DNA of 22,500 nucleotides, taken from assembly GCA_009746045.1 (NCBI GenBank), contig RPFO01002089.1, positions 12,501 to 35,000 on the forward strand, in the 5' to 3' direction. Source of the DNA: Mesostigma viride (lineage: Eukaryota > Streptophyta > Mesostigmatophyceae > Mesostigmatales > Mesostigmataceae). Of this stretch, positions 1 through 9,932 are shown piece after piece. The notes beneath the pieces are model-generated. The model was not told the origin of the DNA. It searched no databases and saw only the letters and a program-made list of their open reading frames with translations. The translations under genes and the position numbers were made by a program. Each line of letters opens with the position of its first letter. Positions within the stretch are counted from its first letter, which is position 1.

Positions 1-85
1 AGCTCATGCTGCCAGCTCATGCTCCCAGCTCATGCTGCCAGCTCATGCTGCTAGCTCATGCCGCCAGCTCATGCTCCCAGCTCAC
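1..85. repeat. 13-bp minisatellite abutting a splice donor
   Basis: Six units of AGCTCATGCTGCC and close variants start at 1, 14, 27, 40, 53 and 66, plus a partial unit AGCTCAC at 79-85; the array continues beyond the left edge. On the minus strand the partial unit is the GTGAGCT splice donor of the bestrophin exon ending at 86, and each full unit carries ATGAGCT at the same place. Confidence 0.95.
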
Positions 86-3000
86 CAATCTCCTCGATGC
101 CCAGCAGAAGGGCGGTGATGACCATGGCCACGGGTGGCGTGCGCCAGTGCAGCTCGTGCCACAGGCCCAAGGGCAGCCCGGTGGCCCAGATGATCAGGAA
201 GCGCGTCGTGTGGCGCGTGTACGAGAGCGGGATGGGCGTCTTGAAGATGCGCTCGCAGCTGGCCACGATGTCCTCCATTGCCTGTGGGGCAAAGGCAGGG
301 CGACCGCCAAGAGCCCCCCCTTCAGGAATGCAAGGGGGGTAGCGAGCTTCCTTAACACCCCTGCTGTGCATAAGCAAGCTGCTGACCTTCGCATGGTAAT
401 GACCAGAAAACAAAGCACTAATCCTTTCATTTACGACAAGAAAAAAGACGTTATCCTTGCTGCCGTGCACACCAAGCAATGATGGGTCCAAGTCTCGCAC
501 CTCAAGAACAGATCCCATTCTAAGCATGGCGAACAGGTTACACTGTCAACGCGCCACAACCCGCAGAAGTTGGTATGGCAGGCTGGTCAGTATCTCCATT
601 GGTTGCTCCATGCCATGGCATCCACAGACTTCTGTTCGGTGCTACTCTACCGTCAGACCAAATGCCTTTGTAACTGGATATGCATGGCAGCTTATGGAAG
701 CCTGCTACCAGTGTGACTTGGAATGGGTACATCCCCCTGTCAACCAGTAAAAAATGGTGCAGTACGCAGAACGTGCTGCGGGTGGGCACCACGCGGTAAC
801 CAGCTGCATGCATGCTGCAACCAGGTGGGTGGCGCCCGGTGTTACGGCGGGAAAACAGAAAAAGAAGACGATGCCAAAAGCCAAAGCCTAGAGATGCCCG
901 TAAGCAGCGGTGCCCTGTCCCTTGCGCGCAACCACGCACCGACAGGTTCTCGTCCATCATGGTGGCGCGCACCGAGGACAGCTGTGCCTTGTAGATGTGC
1001 GCTGTCATGACCTGGGGCATACGAGCGTGCGCGGAGCACAGCAGGCGTACTCAGCCACAAGATCTCACAAAAAGGAAAAGTATTGGAACCAGTGGTTGGA
1101 AGTGTGACTTGGACCTGATATGCTGACATGTGCAACCAGAGGTGCATGTTGATGAGGAGCGCGTTGTGGAACAGCTCGAGCCTCAAGGAACCAGAATGAG
1201 AAAAACTGCATGCGAGCTTATTTTCAAACTGATGCAAACGATACAGAAATGACATAGCAAAGAACTATATTCACGTTGCTTCCAGAGTCCCCCAGAGAAA
1301 CTTTCAGTTAAGTAAATGGTCGTGCACAACCTTGTAAACTTCTGGATCGCAAAATCCTTATAATTTCTACGTTCCACGTCATTTATGCCCATAAAAGCCA
1401 ACTTAGTTTACCATGCACAGAAGAAAGCAAAAAAACTGGCGGGGTCCCATGGTCAGGCAGTCTTAATGAAATTGAAGCTCCTGGGTATTTTGGATTGTTA
1501 AATCCCCACAGTTAAGTAAATGAAGATACATGAAACTTTGACATCTATGTGACAAAGCTGCATTTGAAGGGGAAGTAGCACGATGTTAAATGAATGGAGC
1601 GAGGAAAACAATCACAAAGAGCAAACACACACATGACAACCCCCAGAAAAACTCAGCAGATTGATACTTTTTTGTTTAAGAAGTGCCCACTCGAGACCGT
1701 TCCCCCTCATCAGTGCATTTGAAGGGCTGTCAGGTCAGGTCACACCTTGCTGTTGCACCGATGCCAGCTTCGTTCATTCGTCCTCATGCACCTACCTGGC
1801 AGCAAAAGAGTAATGGCGTTTGCCGGCACGTAAAACAAGCCAAGCGAGGGGATGGCAAGTGAGGGTACAGAAACACGCCAGTGCACTTAGCTTTATGATC
1901 ATTTCTTTATGAAAATGGGCGTTGTGCCCCAGCCATTGCCTCCAGGAACTAGGGATTATGCTGGTCGCAAATACTTCAAACATGAAATCGATGGTCGAGC
2001 ACATGTTCGAAGGATGTGTGCCTAATCTCCGCCACCTGATCAACTTTACCCTGAACGGCTGTGCCCTGCTTGATAAACATATAGTTAGCCTGAAACTTCA
2101 GATGATATACCGCACAGATGTTTCCTTCCAGAAGCTATGGATAGGCAGTAAGCAGCGATGCAACCTCAGTTCGGCAACTCTATAGTGTATCGAACGAACA
2201 TACGATGCCTTGTAGGTTTACAAGCAAGGTGAAATGCACGCCCACTTAACGTTGGTAAGTTGACACTGCCAGCCATTTGCCAGTGCTCCGCTCACCTGCA
2301 GGCACAAATTCGGCCCATGATGGCATCTCTCCAGCATGGCAAGGCCCTCCGCGTCCATTAGTGAGCGCAGCTTGTCATCCAGCTTGCCCTCTTTCCCTTC
2401 AAATTGAAGCCGGTCCCTGCATGCATGGTAGACACGGAGTATGTGCCAGCAAAATTACAGTCTCCAACAGGCGACAGACCTGATCGCAACACTCTACCAA
2501 GAATGGGACAGGCCCTGGAAGACAAGAAGCGCCTACCTCGCATGATCGCGCCTGGCCAGGTTCCCCAAACAAGCTTCTTAAGGGGACGGGACATGCCCGA
2601 ATTTTTGGCGCCAAAAACTTCGCGGCACCGTCCGAGGTACCGTCCGTACCGTGAAAAGTTGGTGCACGGTGCGCGCACCCCGTGCGGAAGTGGCTATGGC
2701 GACTGCGTTTTGCCAAACTACCTACCATCGTAGGCCGAGGTAAATGCAGAAATTTTACTCGAATCTTAAAGACGATGAGTTTATTGTGTGGTCTTGTCGC
2801 GGACATTAACTGGTTTATAATATCGCTCTTTTTTTTTATGCTATCGGCAGGGGGGGTAAACTGAACTTTTGGTCGCGGGAATTAAAATAGAATTCGTTAA
2901 AGCGGCAGTATATTCGCAGTTTGGGGGGGATTTTTTACCGTGAAGGATGCATGAATATCGGTAGCATCGAATTCTAAACCGAACGGGTGCTTTTTGCTAC

Positions 3001-6000
3001 ATTTTCAGCCATTGTTGGTAAGACATTTGTTGGTAATACATTTGTTGGTAATACATTTTCAGGCCTGCGCAGTGAGTGTCTGACCTTTCCATGGAAGAAC
3101 CGCCGTTGTTGCGCGCCTGGGCAAGGGATTTACGAGGGCAAGGTATACATTTGTGGCGAACGTATTGTGCTATAAGTTCTTTCTTCTATTAACTCACCGT
3201 TTTGCGTTCTAAGTATTTTGCGTTCTTTTCAGGCAGTTTCCGCCAGCTAACTCGCCATTTCTTGCCTTCGTGTTGTCGAATACCTGGCATTTTTTTATTG
3301 TTTTCGTTGATGTTGTGGTCAGGAACGCTTCAGTCGCAGCCTATGGCTTCTCGGGAAGGTTCAAGGGATTTTATAAAACCTGTTCTGGCAAGGATGTTGT
3401 GCGTATGAACGCTTCTTGCTGTGTGAGAGTGACGCACCCTTTCTTCACAGCGGCATCACAGCGCTCAGAAGCTGAAACAGCCCGCCAAAGCTTTCTTTGC
3501 ATTTTATCGTTCAGGGAAGGATTTTTATCGCGACGCCCATTTTTTTAGTTCCCCGTTAATAAAACGTCGAAAACTGCAACTATTTTTGTAGTGATGTAAT
3601 TTATATTGGACACTTTTAGCTTTTTCAAACAAATCTGCATCCAAAGAAAAAGATGTTTTAAATTCTTCGGAGATATTGCATTTGTGTGACTGCATGTAGA
3701 TAGCTGCCACTACTGGTTTATTTGAGCTTTCCCTTGTTATGATGATGTGACAAGACTACAATGTGCTTCAGTACCCAACCATGGTTGACATGATTGACTG
3801 CGTGCAAGCTATGCATACCATGATCCTACTTGGTTCCTTGCCCTCCATAGTCCCTGCTTGTTGCCCATGCCGGGTAACTGTAGGGCAGTTTAGGAAGTGT
3901 TGTAGTGTTGATGAGCTTGATTTACATCAACCTTACACTCTAACATGGGAGAAACATAGAGAATGCTGGTTGGGCATGTTAGTGCTACCATCGTTATTGC
4001 TATGCACATAGATACAAGGGTGGCCATGCTCGAGGGGCGGTGAAGGCGTATAAGGTGCGTGGCCACCCCTTTGTACTTTCTAAACATATTCAGCATGGTT
4101 TTGGTGCATGTTGGATGGCATATGAAGTGTCATTGTGTCTATCTGCTTACTGAGTGGTCCTTAGCGCCTTGTCAGGTTGTCATACATGAAACCCATCAAC
4201 TTGAGCAGTTCTTGTCACAATGACCCCCAACCTTGAGAATGTGAAGCTGTCAGCGTGAAGAGTTAATTATATGCGCTTCGGTCAGTTTGCAGAGGTCTTT
4301 GAAGAAGGAGATGCTAATGTTGCCAGATGGTAACTAAAACCTCGTAGCGTCTTCGTGGGTAGCCGTCTTCGAATGGTTGTGACCTGGGCAGTTTTCGTCA
4401 GAATAGCGTCAAACCGTGAACATGGCAGGTACCATATATGCAGAGGATGGCAGCATGTGGTTTGGCCAGTTTTCGCATGGTTTGGATGGATAAAGGGGTG
4501 TTAGTGTGGTAAGATACACTAAAAAACCTACCTTAGCTTCGTCACAGGTGGCTACCTAGGAAAACCATTGATCAACTAGAGCTGGGCTTGTCAGAATGAC
4601 CTGAAAATTTGGGGCTGCATGCCCCCCACCTGTAATATTTGGGAATACATGGTGGAGCATGATATAACGTGCTTATGATTTGATTTTTAATTTTATTGTA
4701 CCTGCTTTGTGGGATATCCATCAACGTGAGGAAACATGCTTATTTCTTGGTCCAAATTAGGTAGAATTTCTCAAAAGTGGGGCAACTATATATGGGAATA
4801 TATGATTTGGTCCCAATATGTTAGCCTATTGTCCTAGGGAAAATGTGACTAAAATAGCGTCTTTTTTCTTTTTTTAGCGCGTTACCGGCGTATGGTAGGG
4901 GCTAGTACCCCCCCAAGTGGTTGGAAGTTTTAATCATCTTTATGGTCCCCAATCATAATTGCATTTTTGGCGCATGCATAGGTATGGTTTCCAGAAAAGT
5001 GCCCTTTAGGTATGTCCTGTCCCCTTAATTGTAAGGCAGCACAACATGAAGGCTTGTTACATCAAAGACGTGCTTGTCACAGGAAGCTTGTGAAATAACC
5101 AATGCCATTACTGCGTCTTGCCTGTTGAATGAACACCAATGTCATTTACATAGCATGCCAGCAAATGATATTTCTTATGTCACCACTGAATAAATGTTTT
5201 GTTCCTTACTCAAATCACCTTTGGCACACTCACCTTGGCAGCATGGAGGGGGGGGTGAAGGGCAGGACGGGGGGGAGGGAGGAGGACAAACTTGGCATTG
5301 TGTACAGTCAACCGTCCTTCACTGCCTCAGGGTGCCCACTGCCCCATGGTGTTCATCCAGTCCTCCTATCCATAATGGAAGAGCCGCAAATGAATTGCGC
5401 TAGCACTTCTGCATTGATGCTTATCATGCACACACCTTCACACACTAGTTTGGTCCACAGCCAAGCACAAGGAGGCCTGTCTGGGAAAGTAGAAACCTTC
5501 CGAGCCTGTGGCCTACGGGGTTCCACTCACCATAAACAAGAAAGGCAGGGCAATACTTTTAGAAAGCAAAAATCAGTCACCTGGGCTTTCTAACCCTAAT
5601 GCCAAGAACCGAGCCTAACTAAAATCTGCAAACAGAGAAATTAAGTGCTAGACCCTTCTCAACAAACTTGTGCACAATTTTCCCCACATGCATAACGACA
5701 AGCTGCCTGCGATCACCCTCGTTACTTCCTCTCAACACAAACCCACCCCGATCGCCCTGCCTTACTCAAATGCCACGAGCCGTTGAAGAAAAGGAGGCAC
5801 CGGAGGTCCTACGCACAATGGACACAAACTGGGAGCACGAAGCAGTTGTTTGCAAGTCCAAATAGCTCCAAGAGTTTCATCCGGACGGAAACATTTCTAT
5901 TCCAAGAATTCCCTTGCAAATAAAGACAGCAATACGGGCTGGTCATCAACCCTAAACCCAACGTGTGGTACTGGCAATCAACCCTGCATCCATCAGCAGG

Positions 6001-7460
6001 CAAACTTTGCAGCAGAGTAATCAGGGGTTCCATGCGCACCAAGCTGATGCCTAGCTCCTCACTTGAATGTTCGGCACATCGCCACCGTCCACCTGCCCAG
6101 GCTGTCCAGCAGCTCTTGGTCGCGCTCCCCCCCCTCAAACCAGGACACCGCCTGCCGCATCACGTTGCGGCTGCGGCTGGTCAGCAAGCCCCACATCTTG
6201 CGCGCGTCCAGCCACCTGCGCCCGCAGCCATGCCAGCAACACAACGCAAGGCAGCCAGAAATAAGGCATGATAAATTACCAAACTTCAGCATTCTTGCAT
6301 GTGCAGGGACTGGCTGCAGACGAGGAGCTGCAACCAAGGCTAAGACAAGGATGACGGCGCAACAAATAGGGGCGCAGGTATCGCATAATGTCAGGATCAC
6401 CAACACAAATAGGGGCGCAGGTATCGCATACTGTCAGGATCACCAACACTTGCTTGTGAACACGAGACCAACCCCACAACAACGCTTGCCTCATGTAGGT
6501 CGTGTTGGTGCGGAAGACAAGCAGCAACGAAAGAGCAAAGCCAGACAGAGACAGCGGGGCCAGGCTGTTGGTGGCCAGGTGAGAGAACAGGGACGGGTCG
6601 ATGGTGCCTGCAAGCAGGGCCTCCTCGTAGGCTCCCACGGCCACTGAAAACGCTCCAACCCTGCAAAACGGGGCGTCCAGGTTGTGCACAAACCACAACG
6701 TGCAGTACATAACACATGATCGAGCATCTCAGCATCAACATGAATGTCTGGACATCCACAAAGCCCATGACATAATGCAGTTGCCACAGTAGCCACAGGC
6801 ATATCGTCACGCGAGCCAGAGGCACAATGTCGACCCATGCTCATACCCGCTCCACACCCAAGCTCCAGAAAAACAATGGCGAGGCAAAAAAAAAATTACA
6901 CAAATGGAAAACTCAATTGACGTAATCTACTCCAAATATTTACTTTGCTTTCTCATTCTCACGTTGGAAAGTAGGTCTGACGAGATAATTCATACTTACC
7001 AGAGTGTTGGCCCGACAAGTGCCCGCAAAGTCCGTGAGCCTGGGATAGTCCGTATCGTACGAAAGTATCGCCCAACGGAGCGGTGCTTTTCCCACATGAC
7101 GCCATCGAAGTCTAACCTCTGTGATTCCTGCGATTGCGTCCCCAAGGACAACGGAAAAAGCGACTCCTGCACTAGCTCTTGTGGGCCATATACGTTGTCC
7201 GACTCGAAGGCTCGTGAGTGCAAAGGAGGCTCCTGCTCGGATGCGTCAATTCGCTCCGAAATTTGGCTCCTTGTGGGTGCCAACCTGGGCTGCATAGGCC
7301 TGCACCTCCCATTTTTGTAACCAGCCTGCAAGCGCGACCCCGCATTTCTGATCCTGGGAGAGCACTGGACACGATAAAGAGCCTGTGGTGTCTCAACGCA
7401 TCCCGCGCGAGGGATACGTGCTTTAAACAACCACCTGGGCAACTCAGGTGAACAATGCAT
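86..7460 (-). CDS. Bestrophin-like anion channel (VCCN/BST type), six exons, 3' end outside window
   Basis: Predicted chloroplast or thylakoid anion channel. Exons on the minus strand are 7000-7460, 6490-6660, 6063-6215, 2296-2416, 940-1011 and 86-281; all junction phases agree. They give 391 residues plus one base. Residues 1-65 are rich in Arg and Ser and poor in acids, like a transit peptide. WEKHRSVGRYFR (123-134) matches the family's W..HRS..RY motif. A first membrane segment follows (about 151-172), then FALSLLLVFRTNTTYMRW with DARKMWG (second segment and cytosolic start), then CERIFKTPIPLSYTRHTTRF (about 335-354), and two hydrophobic segments ending in LLLGIEEIG, the family signature. 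The remaining C-terminal part, roughly 100 residues in relatives, lies left of base 86. The ATG at 7460 is the first after an in-frame TAA. Known relatives are Arabidopsis VCCN1 (thylakoid chloride channel) and Chlamydomonas BST1-3 (proposed bicarbonate channels). Which ion this one carries is not readable here. Confidence 0.9.
282..939 (-). other. Bestrophin intron, 658 bp
   Basis: Bounded by donor GTGCGTGG (next to 940) and acceptor TTTGCCCCACAG (next to 281), both phase 0. No coding remnant or recognisable repeat is seen inside. The open frames across it are short and lack family motifs. Confidence 0.8.
1012..2295 (-). other. Bestrophin intron, 1284 bp
   Basis: Donor GTGAGCGG next to 2296, acceptor TATGCCCCAG next to 1011. 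The interior is AT-richer than the exons (for example 1200-1700) and I see no gene, RNA or mobile element in it. Confidence 0.8.
2578..2581. repeat. Left TTAA target-site duplication
   Basis: TTAA immediately precedes the terminal GGGGACGGG of the transposon; the same four bases follow its right end at 5025-5028. Confidence 0.75.
2582..5024. mobile_element. TIR DNA transposon, 2443 bp, TTAA target-site duplication, no transposase visible
   Basis: The left end reads GGGGACGGGACATGCC and the right end, reverse-complemented, GGGGACAGGACATACC: 14 of 16 bases match. Both ends are flanked by TTAA (2578-2581 and 5025-5028). TTAA duplication is the hallmark of piggyBac-class transposition and occurs in a few other superfamilies. 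The TIR sequence is not one I can assign. No open frame inside exceeds about 90 codons and none resembles a DDE transposase, so this is a non-autonomous or decayed copy. Subterminal TTTTTGGCGC motifs occur near both ends (2602-2611 and 4963-4972). Near 3003-3060 a unit reading ACATTTGTTGGTAAT is repeated about three times. The element lies inside a bestrophin intron and does not touch exons. Confidence 0.8.
2602..2617. promoter_or_regulatory. E2F-like palindrome in the transposon's left end
   Basis: TTTTTGGCGCCAAAAA is a perfect 16-bp palindrome made of two opposed E2F consensus sites (TTTSSCGC), 20 bases from the element's end. It is also present in the second copy at 10594-10617. Binding by E2F is inference from the motif only. 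Confidence 0.4.
5025..5028. repeat. Right TTAA target-site duplication
   Basis: TTAA directly follows the terminal TGTCCCC of the transposon and pairs with 2578-2581. Confidence 0.75.
5246..5284 (+). other. G-rich tract with quadruplex potential
   Basis: Runs of three or more G occur at least four times with short spacers on the plus strand, which is the non-transcribed strand of the surrounding bestrophin intron. Motif observation only. Confidence 0.4.
6216..6489 (-). other. GC-AG intron of the bestrophin gene with an internal 43-bp duplication
   Basis: The upstream exon ends ATGAG and the intron begins GCAAGC; the acceptor is GGGCGCAG followed by GTGGCTGGAC. Joining them restores TYMRW-LDARKMWG in frame, which is the invariant family sequence, so a GC donor is the simplest reading. 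A GT donor in this neighbourhood does not restore the motif. Inside the intron a 43-bp unit is repeated head to tail at 6364-6406 and 6407-6449 with a single visible mismatch. Confidence 0.8.
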
Positions 7461-8634
7461 ATTTTATCTCTTTAAGAATCTCGCGAGATACCACTAGCAG
7501 GCCGCAGCTTGATTAGCATTCGCGGGGCAGAATGGGAGCTGATCAGGCTGTGCACTTCGGCAAAATGCTCTCAAGTGAGTCAAGCTGTGCCGTAGTGTGA
7601 TAAGGGCAATCTAAAGGCGGGCACTGCAATGTACCTAGCTTGATCTGTTCCTGTACATCGGCCAAGGAGCATTGAATTGGAGCAAACTGGAATTATATAT
7701 TATTATTACTAATATTATTATGCGGCATGATGATGTACTCGTGATTTACAGTCCCATTTGGTGTGGGGATGGTAGCCCGCAGGCCATGATGGCATGGCGT
7801 CTGGCAACAGTAGCGACTAGCGACCGCTCAGTCCGGCAGCCGAAATCAAACTTTGCGAATGAAAGCACGACGACAACTGCGATCACGATCACGATGAAAT
7901 ACCGGTAGCTGCACGTACACGGCACGTTCATGCGTTTGGGTTTTTATAATTAGGACCCTACACTTCAGAAAATAAACTAGCATTATTATCACCCATTATG
8001 ACGTCAACACCATCGATGCCGTACTGCCGGTACGGAGGCAATGGGGCGCGCCGCGTGGTTGACACGTCCTTAAGGTTTGGCGCGGATGTTGAGTTGAGTT
8101 GAGTTGCTCGTTGAGTACATACCTAATTGAGTTTATTCCGCGCCGGCGTACCGACAGGGTTATCAATATCCAACGGCTGGCGCAGATGTGCGGGGGACAT
8201 CTGTGGTGCGAGAGCCGGAGGTTGCAGTTTCTCCCTCCAGACTGGTGAAAAAAATGGCTCCAATCAGTACTACAGTACTGCACTACTCTCCATCACTGAT
8301 TAATTATTTGCACGCTGCGGTTCCTCAACCTACACCGGTCCTCGCAATTCCGACGTACACCATCGATCACAATCATTAATTTTTTTTTTATGAAGAAACT
8401 TTGATAGGCATTTATACAAGTAAGAAAAATACTACGAGCAAGAACATGGCCGCTTTTAGTAGAGTGTGGCGGTTGCGCAGGGAGATTAATCAACCCAAGG
8501 GCTAATTATATCGCAGGGGGATTGCGTGCGAAATATCAGCACGCACGTTCGTCCTACAGTACTGTAAGGGAGGGGGACCAGTCTTCCAATCTCCCTATCC
8601 GTGTCGTGGACGGAAGGCGCCAGAAGAAGTCTTC
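7461..8634. other. Divergent intergenic region between the bestrophin and SUMO-like genes
   Basis: It must contain the 5' regions of both genes. A 12-bp palindrome ATCTCGCGAGAT (7478-7489) lies 18 bases upstream of the bestrophin ATG. A GTTGA pentamer array lies near 8090-8117 and several TACAGTACTG-type palindromes occur at 8266-8281 and 8556-8566. I see no coding sequence; the open frames are short and random in composition. Confidence 0.6.
7478..7489. promoter_or_regulatory. TCTCGCGAGA palindrome upstream of the bestrophin start
   Basis: Perfect 12-bp palindrome ATCTCGCGAGAT just upstream of the start codon at 7460. The TCTCGCGAGA core is a known promoter element in animals; a role in algae is not established to my knowledge. 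Confidence 0.3.
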
Positions 8635-8958
8635 ATGGGCGCTCCGGATCCCAATTACTCTAACTTGTGCCAGGAGGCCGAGCCGAAGAAAGGGGCGGAC
8701 GCCATTACCATTACAGTAAGGTCATCTGGGGGTGGGCACGAAGTTTTCATGAAGATCAAGAGGAAAACGAAGTTGCGGCAGCTGAAGACTGCATACTGTG
8801 CACGGGAAGGCCGCCAGCTTAGCGACACAGTTTTTTTATTTGATGGACAACGCCTCTTAGACAGTGATACTCCTGAAAGCAGGGGCATGAGCGACGGAGA
8901 TCTTATTGATGCTTTTGTGAAACAAGATGGAGGTTATCGACGAAGAAATCCTTCGTGA
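8635..8958 (+). CDS. SUMO-like ubiquitin-fold modifier, intronless
   Basis: A 107-residue protein. Residues 24-97 form a ubiquitin-like fold of the SUMO subclass: ITITVRS, EVFMKIKRKTKLRQLKTAYC (37-56; compare the SUMO pattern E.FFKIKR.T.L..LM.AYC), FLFDGQRL (67-74), TPESRGMSDGDLIDAF (79-94). It ends QDGG (97-100) followed by YRRRNPS, so a SUMO protease would have to remove seven residues to expose Gly-Gly. Known SUMOs end QTGG before the cut; here Asp replaces Thr. The N-terminal 23 residues show no obvious sumoylation consensus. The ATG at 8635 is the first in frame giving a normal-length SUMO leader. There is no intron, unlike typical plant SUMO genes, so a retrocopy is possible. The stop lies only 47 bp from the end of an opposing open frame. 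Confidence 0.85.
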   Translation: MGAPDPNYSNLCQEAEPKKGADAITITVRSSGGGHEVFMKIKRKTKLRQLKTAYCAREGRQLSDTVFLFDGQRLLDSDTPESRGMSDGDLIDAFVKQDGGYRRRNPS

Positions 8959-9005
8959 TTAAGTGCTATGTCATTTGCGGATCGCTTTTTTTTAAGTCGA
9001 AGCCA

Positions 9006-9304
9006 TTAGTCGGCGTTCCTGCGATAGCTCACCCCAGAAACAAATGCAGGCTGCAGTACTCGTCGAGCTGCCTTGGGTGCGCTGCGTGAAGGCCAGTTTG
9101 CTGGTGGTGTCATCTTTCTTTGCTTGGTTGCCTTGACTAGCGGATTCTGAAGAAAGGTACTCGATGCCAGACACTTGGCGCAAGAGTAATGGTCAGCACT
9201 TCTAGACGTGCACTTTCCACAAGCAACGAAATGCTCGGGTGTACCCTGCTCGCTGTCGTAGCGCACGTGATCCATCCATGGAGGCGCGGCTGTATCATCA
9301 ACCC
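9006..9304 (-). CDS. Unidentified Cys-rich, basic C-terminal exon (possible gene end)
   Basis: An open stretch of about 98 codons ending TAA at 9006. It contains PPWMDHVRYDSEQG, then CGKCTSRSADHYSCAKC, a C-x2-C-x10-C-x2-C zinc-ribbon-like motif, then a Lys/Arg-rich tail. A plausible acceptor (GATGATACAG) precedes GCCGCGCCTCCATGG. A candidate upstream exon at about 9411-9458 (KAVNWMTVMWSDD, donor GTGAGAG) joins in phase. The Cys pattern recalls the C-terminal zinc ribbons of some transposases, but the rest of such a domain is absent and I do not recognise the protein. It could be a decayed exon. Confidence 0.3.
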
Positions 9305-9461
9305 TGTTTCCAGAGGCACAATAGCAGCCAAATCGGCTGATCGAGCGGACAGAGCGTACCCAGCTGGAACCCCCCAGCCAGCAACCCCAACCTGCCCATG
9401 GGCCCAGGCTCTCACCATCATCCGACCACATCACGGTCATCCAGTTGACTGCCTTGCTGAC

Positions 9462-9528
9462 AGGTGATTGCCCTCCCTAGCTGGTGTGTACCCTTGCTGG
9501 CAGGTGATTGCCCTGGCTGGCACGATGG
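9462..9528. repeat. Imperfect tandem duplication around CAGGTGATTGCCCT
   Basis: GCTGACAGGTGATTGCCCT and GCTGGCAGGTGATTGCCCT recur about 40 bp apart, each followed by TGGCTGG- or CTAGCTGG-type sequence. Confidence 0.6.
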
Positions 9529-9826
9529 GGCACCTGTGGCAGCTGTAACCTGTTCTCATGAACGTTCGCGTCAAGCTCATGAGGCATGGAACGCGTTAAA
9601 AAATACGATGGAGGAGTTGCTGGGTGAATTTCCCAAGTGTATGTGCGAAAGGATTGCTGCGTTGGCCAGCAGGAACGGCACCCTTGTGTGCAGCCGGGCT
9701 GACAAGTGCCGCAATGGGCTTACTCTGTCCCAATGGTTGCGTTTAGATCGCGGGATAAACGGCTGGCGAGCATGGGTGCGGAGGGGGGGGTGGCTTTCCT
9801 TCGCAGGCAGGGCAATGCAACCTTAG
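9464..9826 (+). CDS. Unidentified open frame, possibly coding remnant
   Basis: The plus frame from about 9545 to 9745 reads like protein: a helix-prone stretch with EAWNALKNTMEELLGEF, then KCMCERIAALASRNGTLVC and CSRADKCRNGLTLSQW. A further coding-like stretch (ATLVWKGTPRYARSLPAG) continues in another frame at about 9815-9870, suggesting a frameshifted or spliced sequence. No family is recognised. The frame could be chance, since the opposite strand is also open in parts. Confidence 0.2.
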   Translation: MIALPSWCVPLLAGDCPGWHDGAPVAAVTCSHERSRQAHEAWNALKNTMEELLGEFPKCMCERIAALASRNGTLVCSRADKCRNGLTLSQWLRLDRGINGWRAWVRRGGWLSFAGRAMQP

Positions 9827-9932
9827 TTTGGAAGGGGACACCACGGTACGCACGTAGCCTGCCGGCAGGGTGCTCGTACGGATGCGAGCGATGGTTTGCT
9901 GGCAGCCGTGGCCACATATGAGATGAAGGCAC

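Larger units (their letters stand above)
2417..6062 (-). other. Bestrophin intron, 3646 bp, enlarged by a transposon
   Basis: Donor GTGAGGAGC next to 6063, acceptor CCATGCATGCAG next to 2416. The split codon AA|G gives Lys262. About two thirds of the intron is the TTAA transposon at 2582-5024. Between 5029 and 6062 no gene is visible; the only notable structure is a G-rich run on the plus strand around 5246-5284. Confidence 0.8.

Noticed and set aside
6063-6647. A 194-codon plus-strand open frame
   Set aside because: It crosses two bestrophin exons and the GC-AG intron on the opposite strand and resembles no protein.
9006-9304. piggyBac transposase C-terminus as partner of the TTAA transposon
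   Set aside because: Only a four-Cys pattern is shared; the rest of the Cys/His ribbon and the DDE core are missing.
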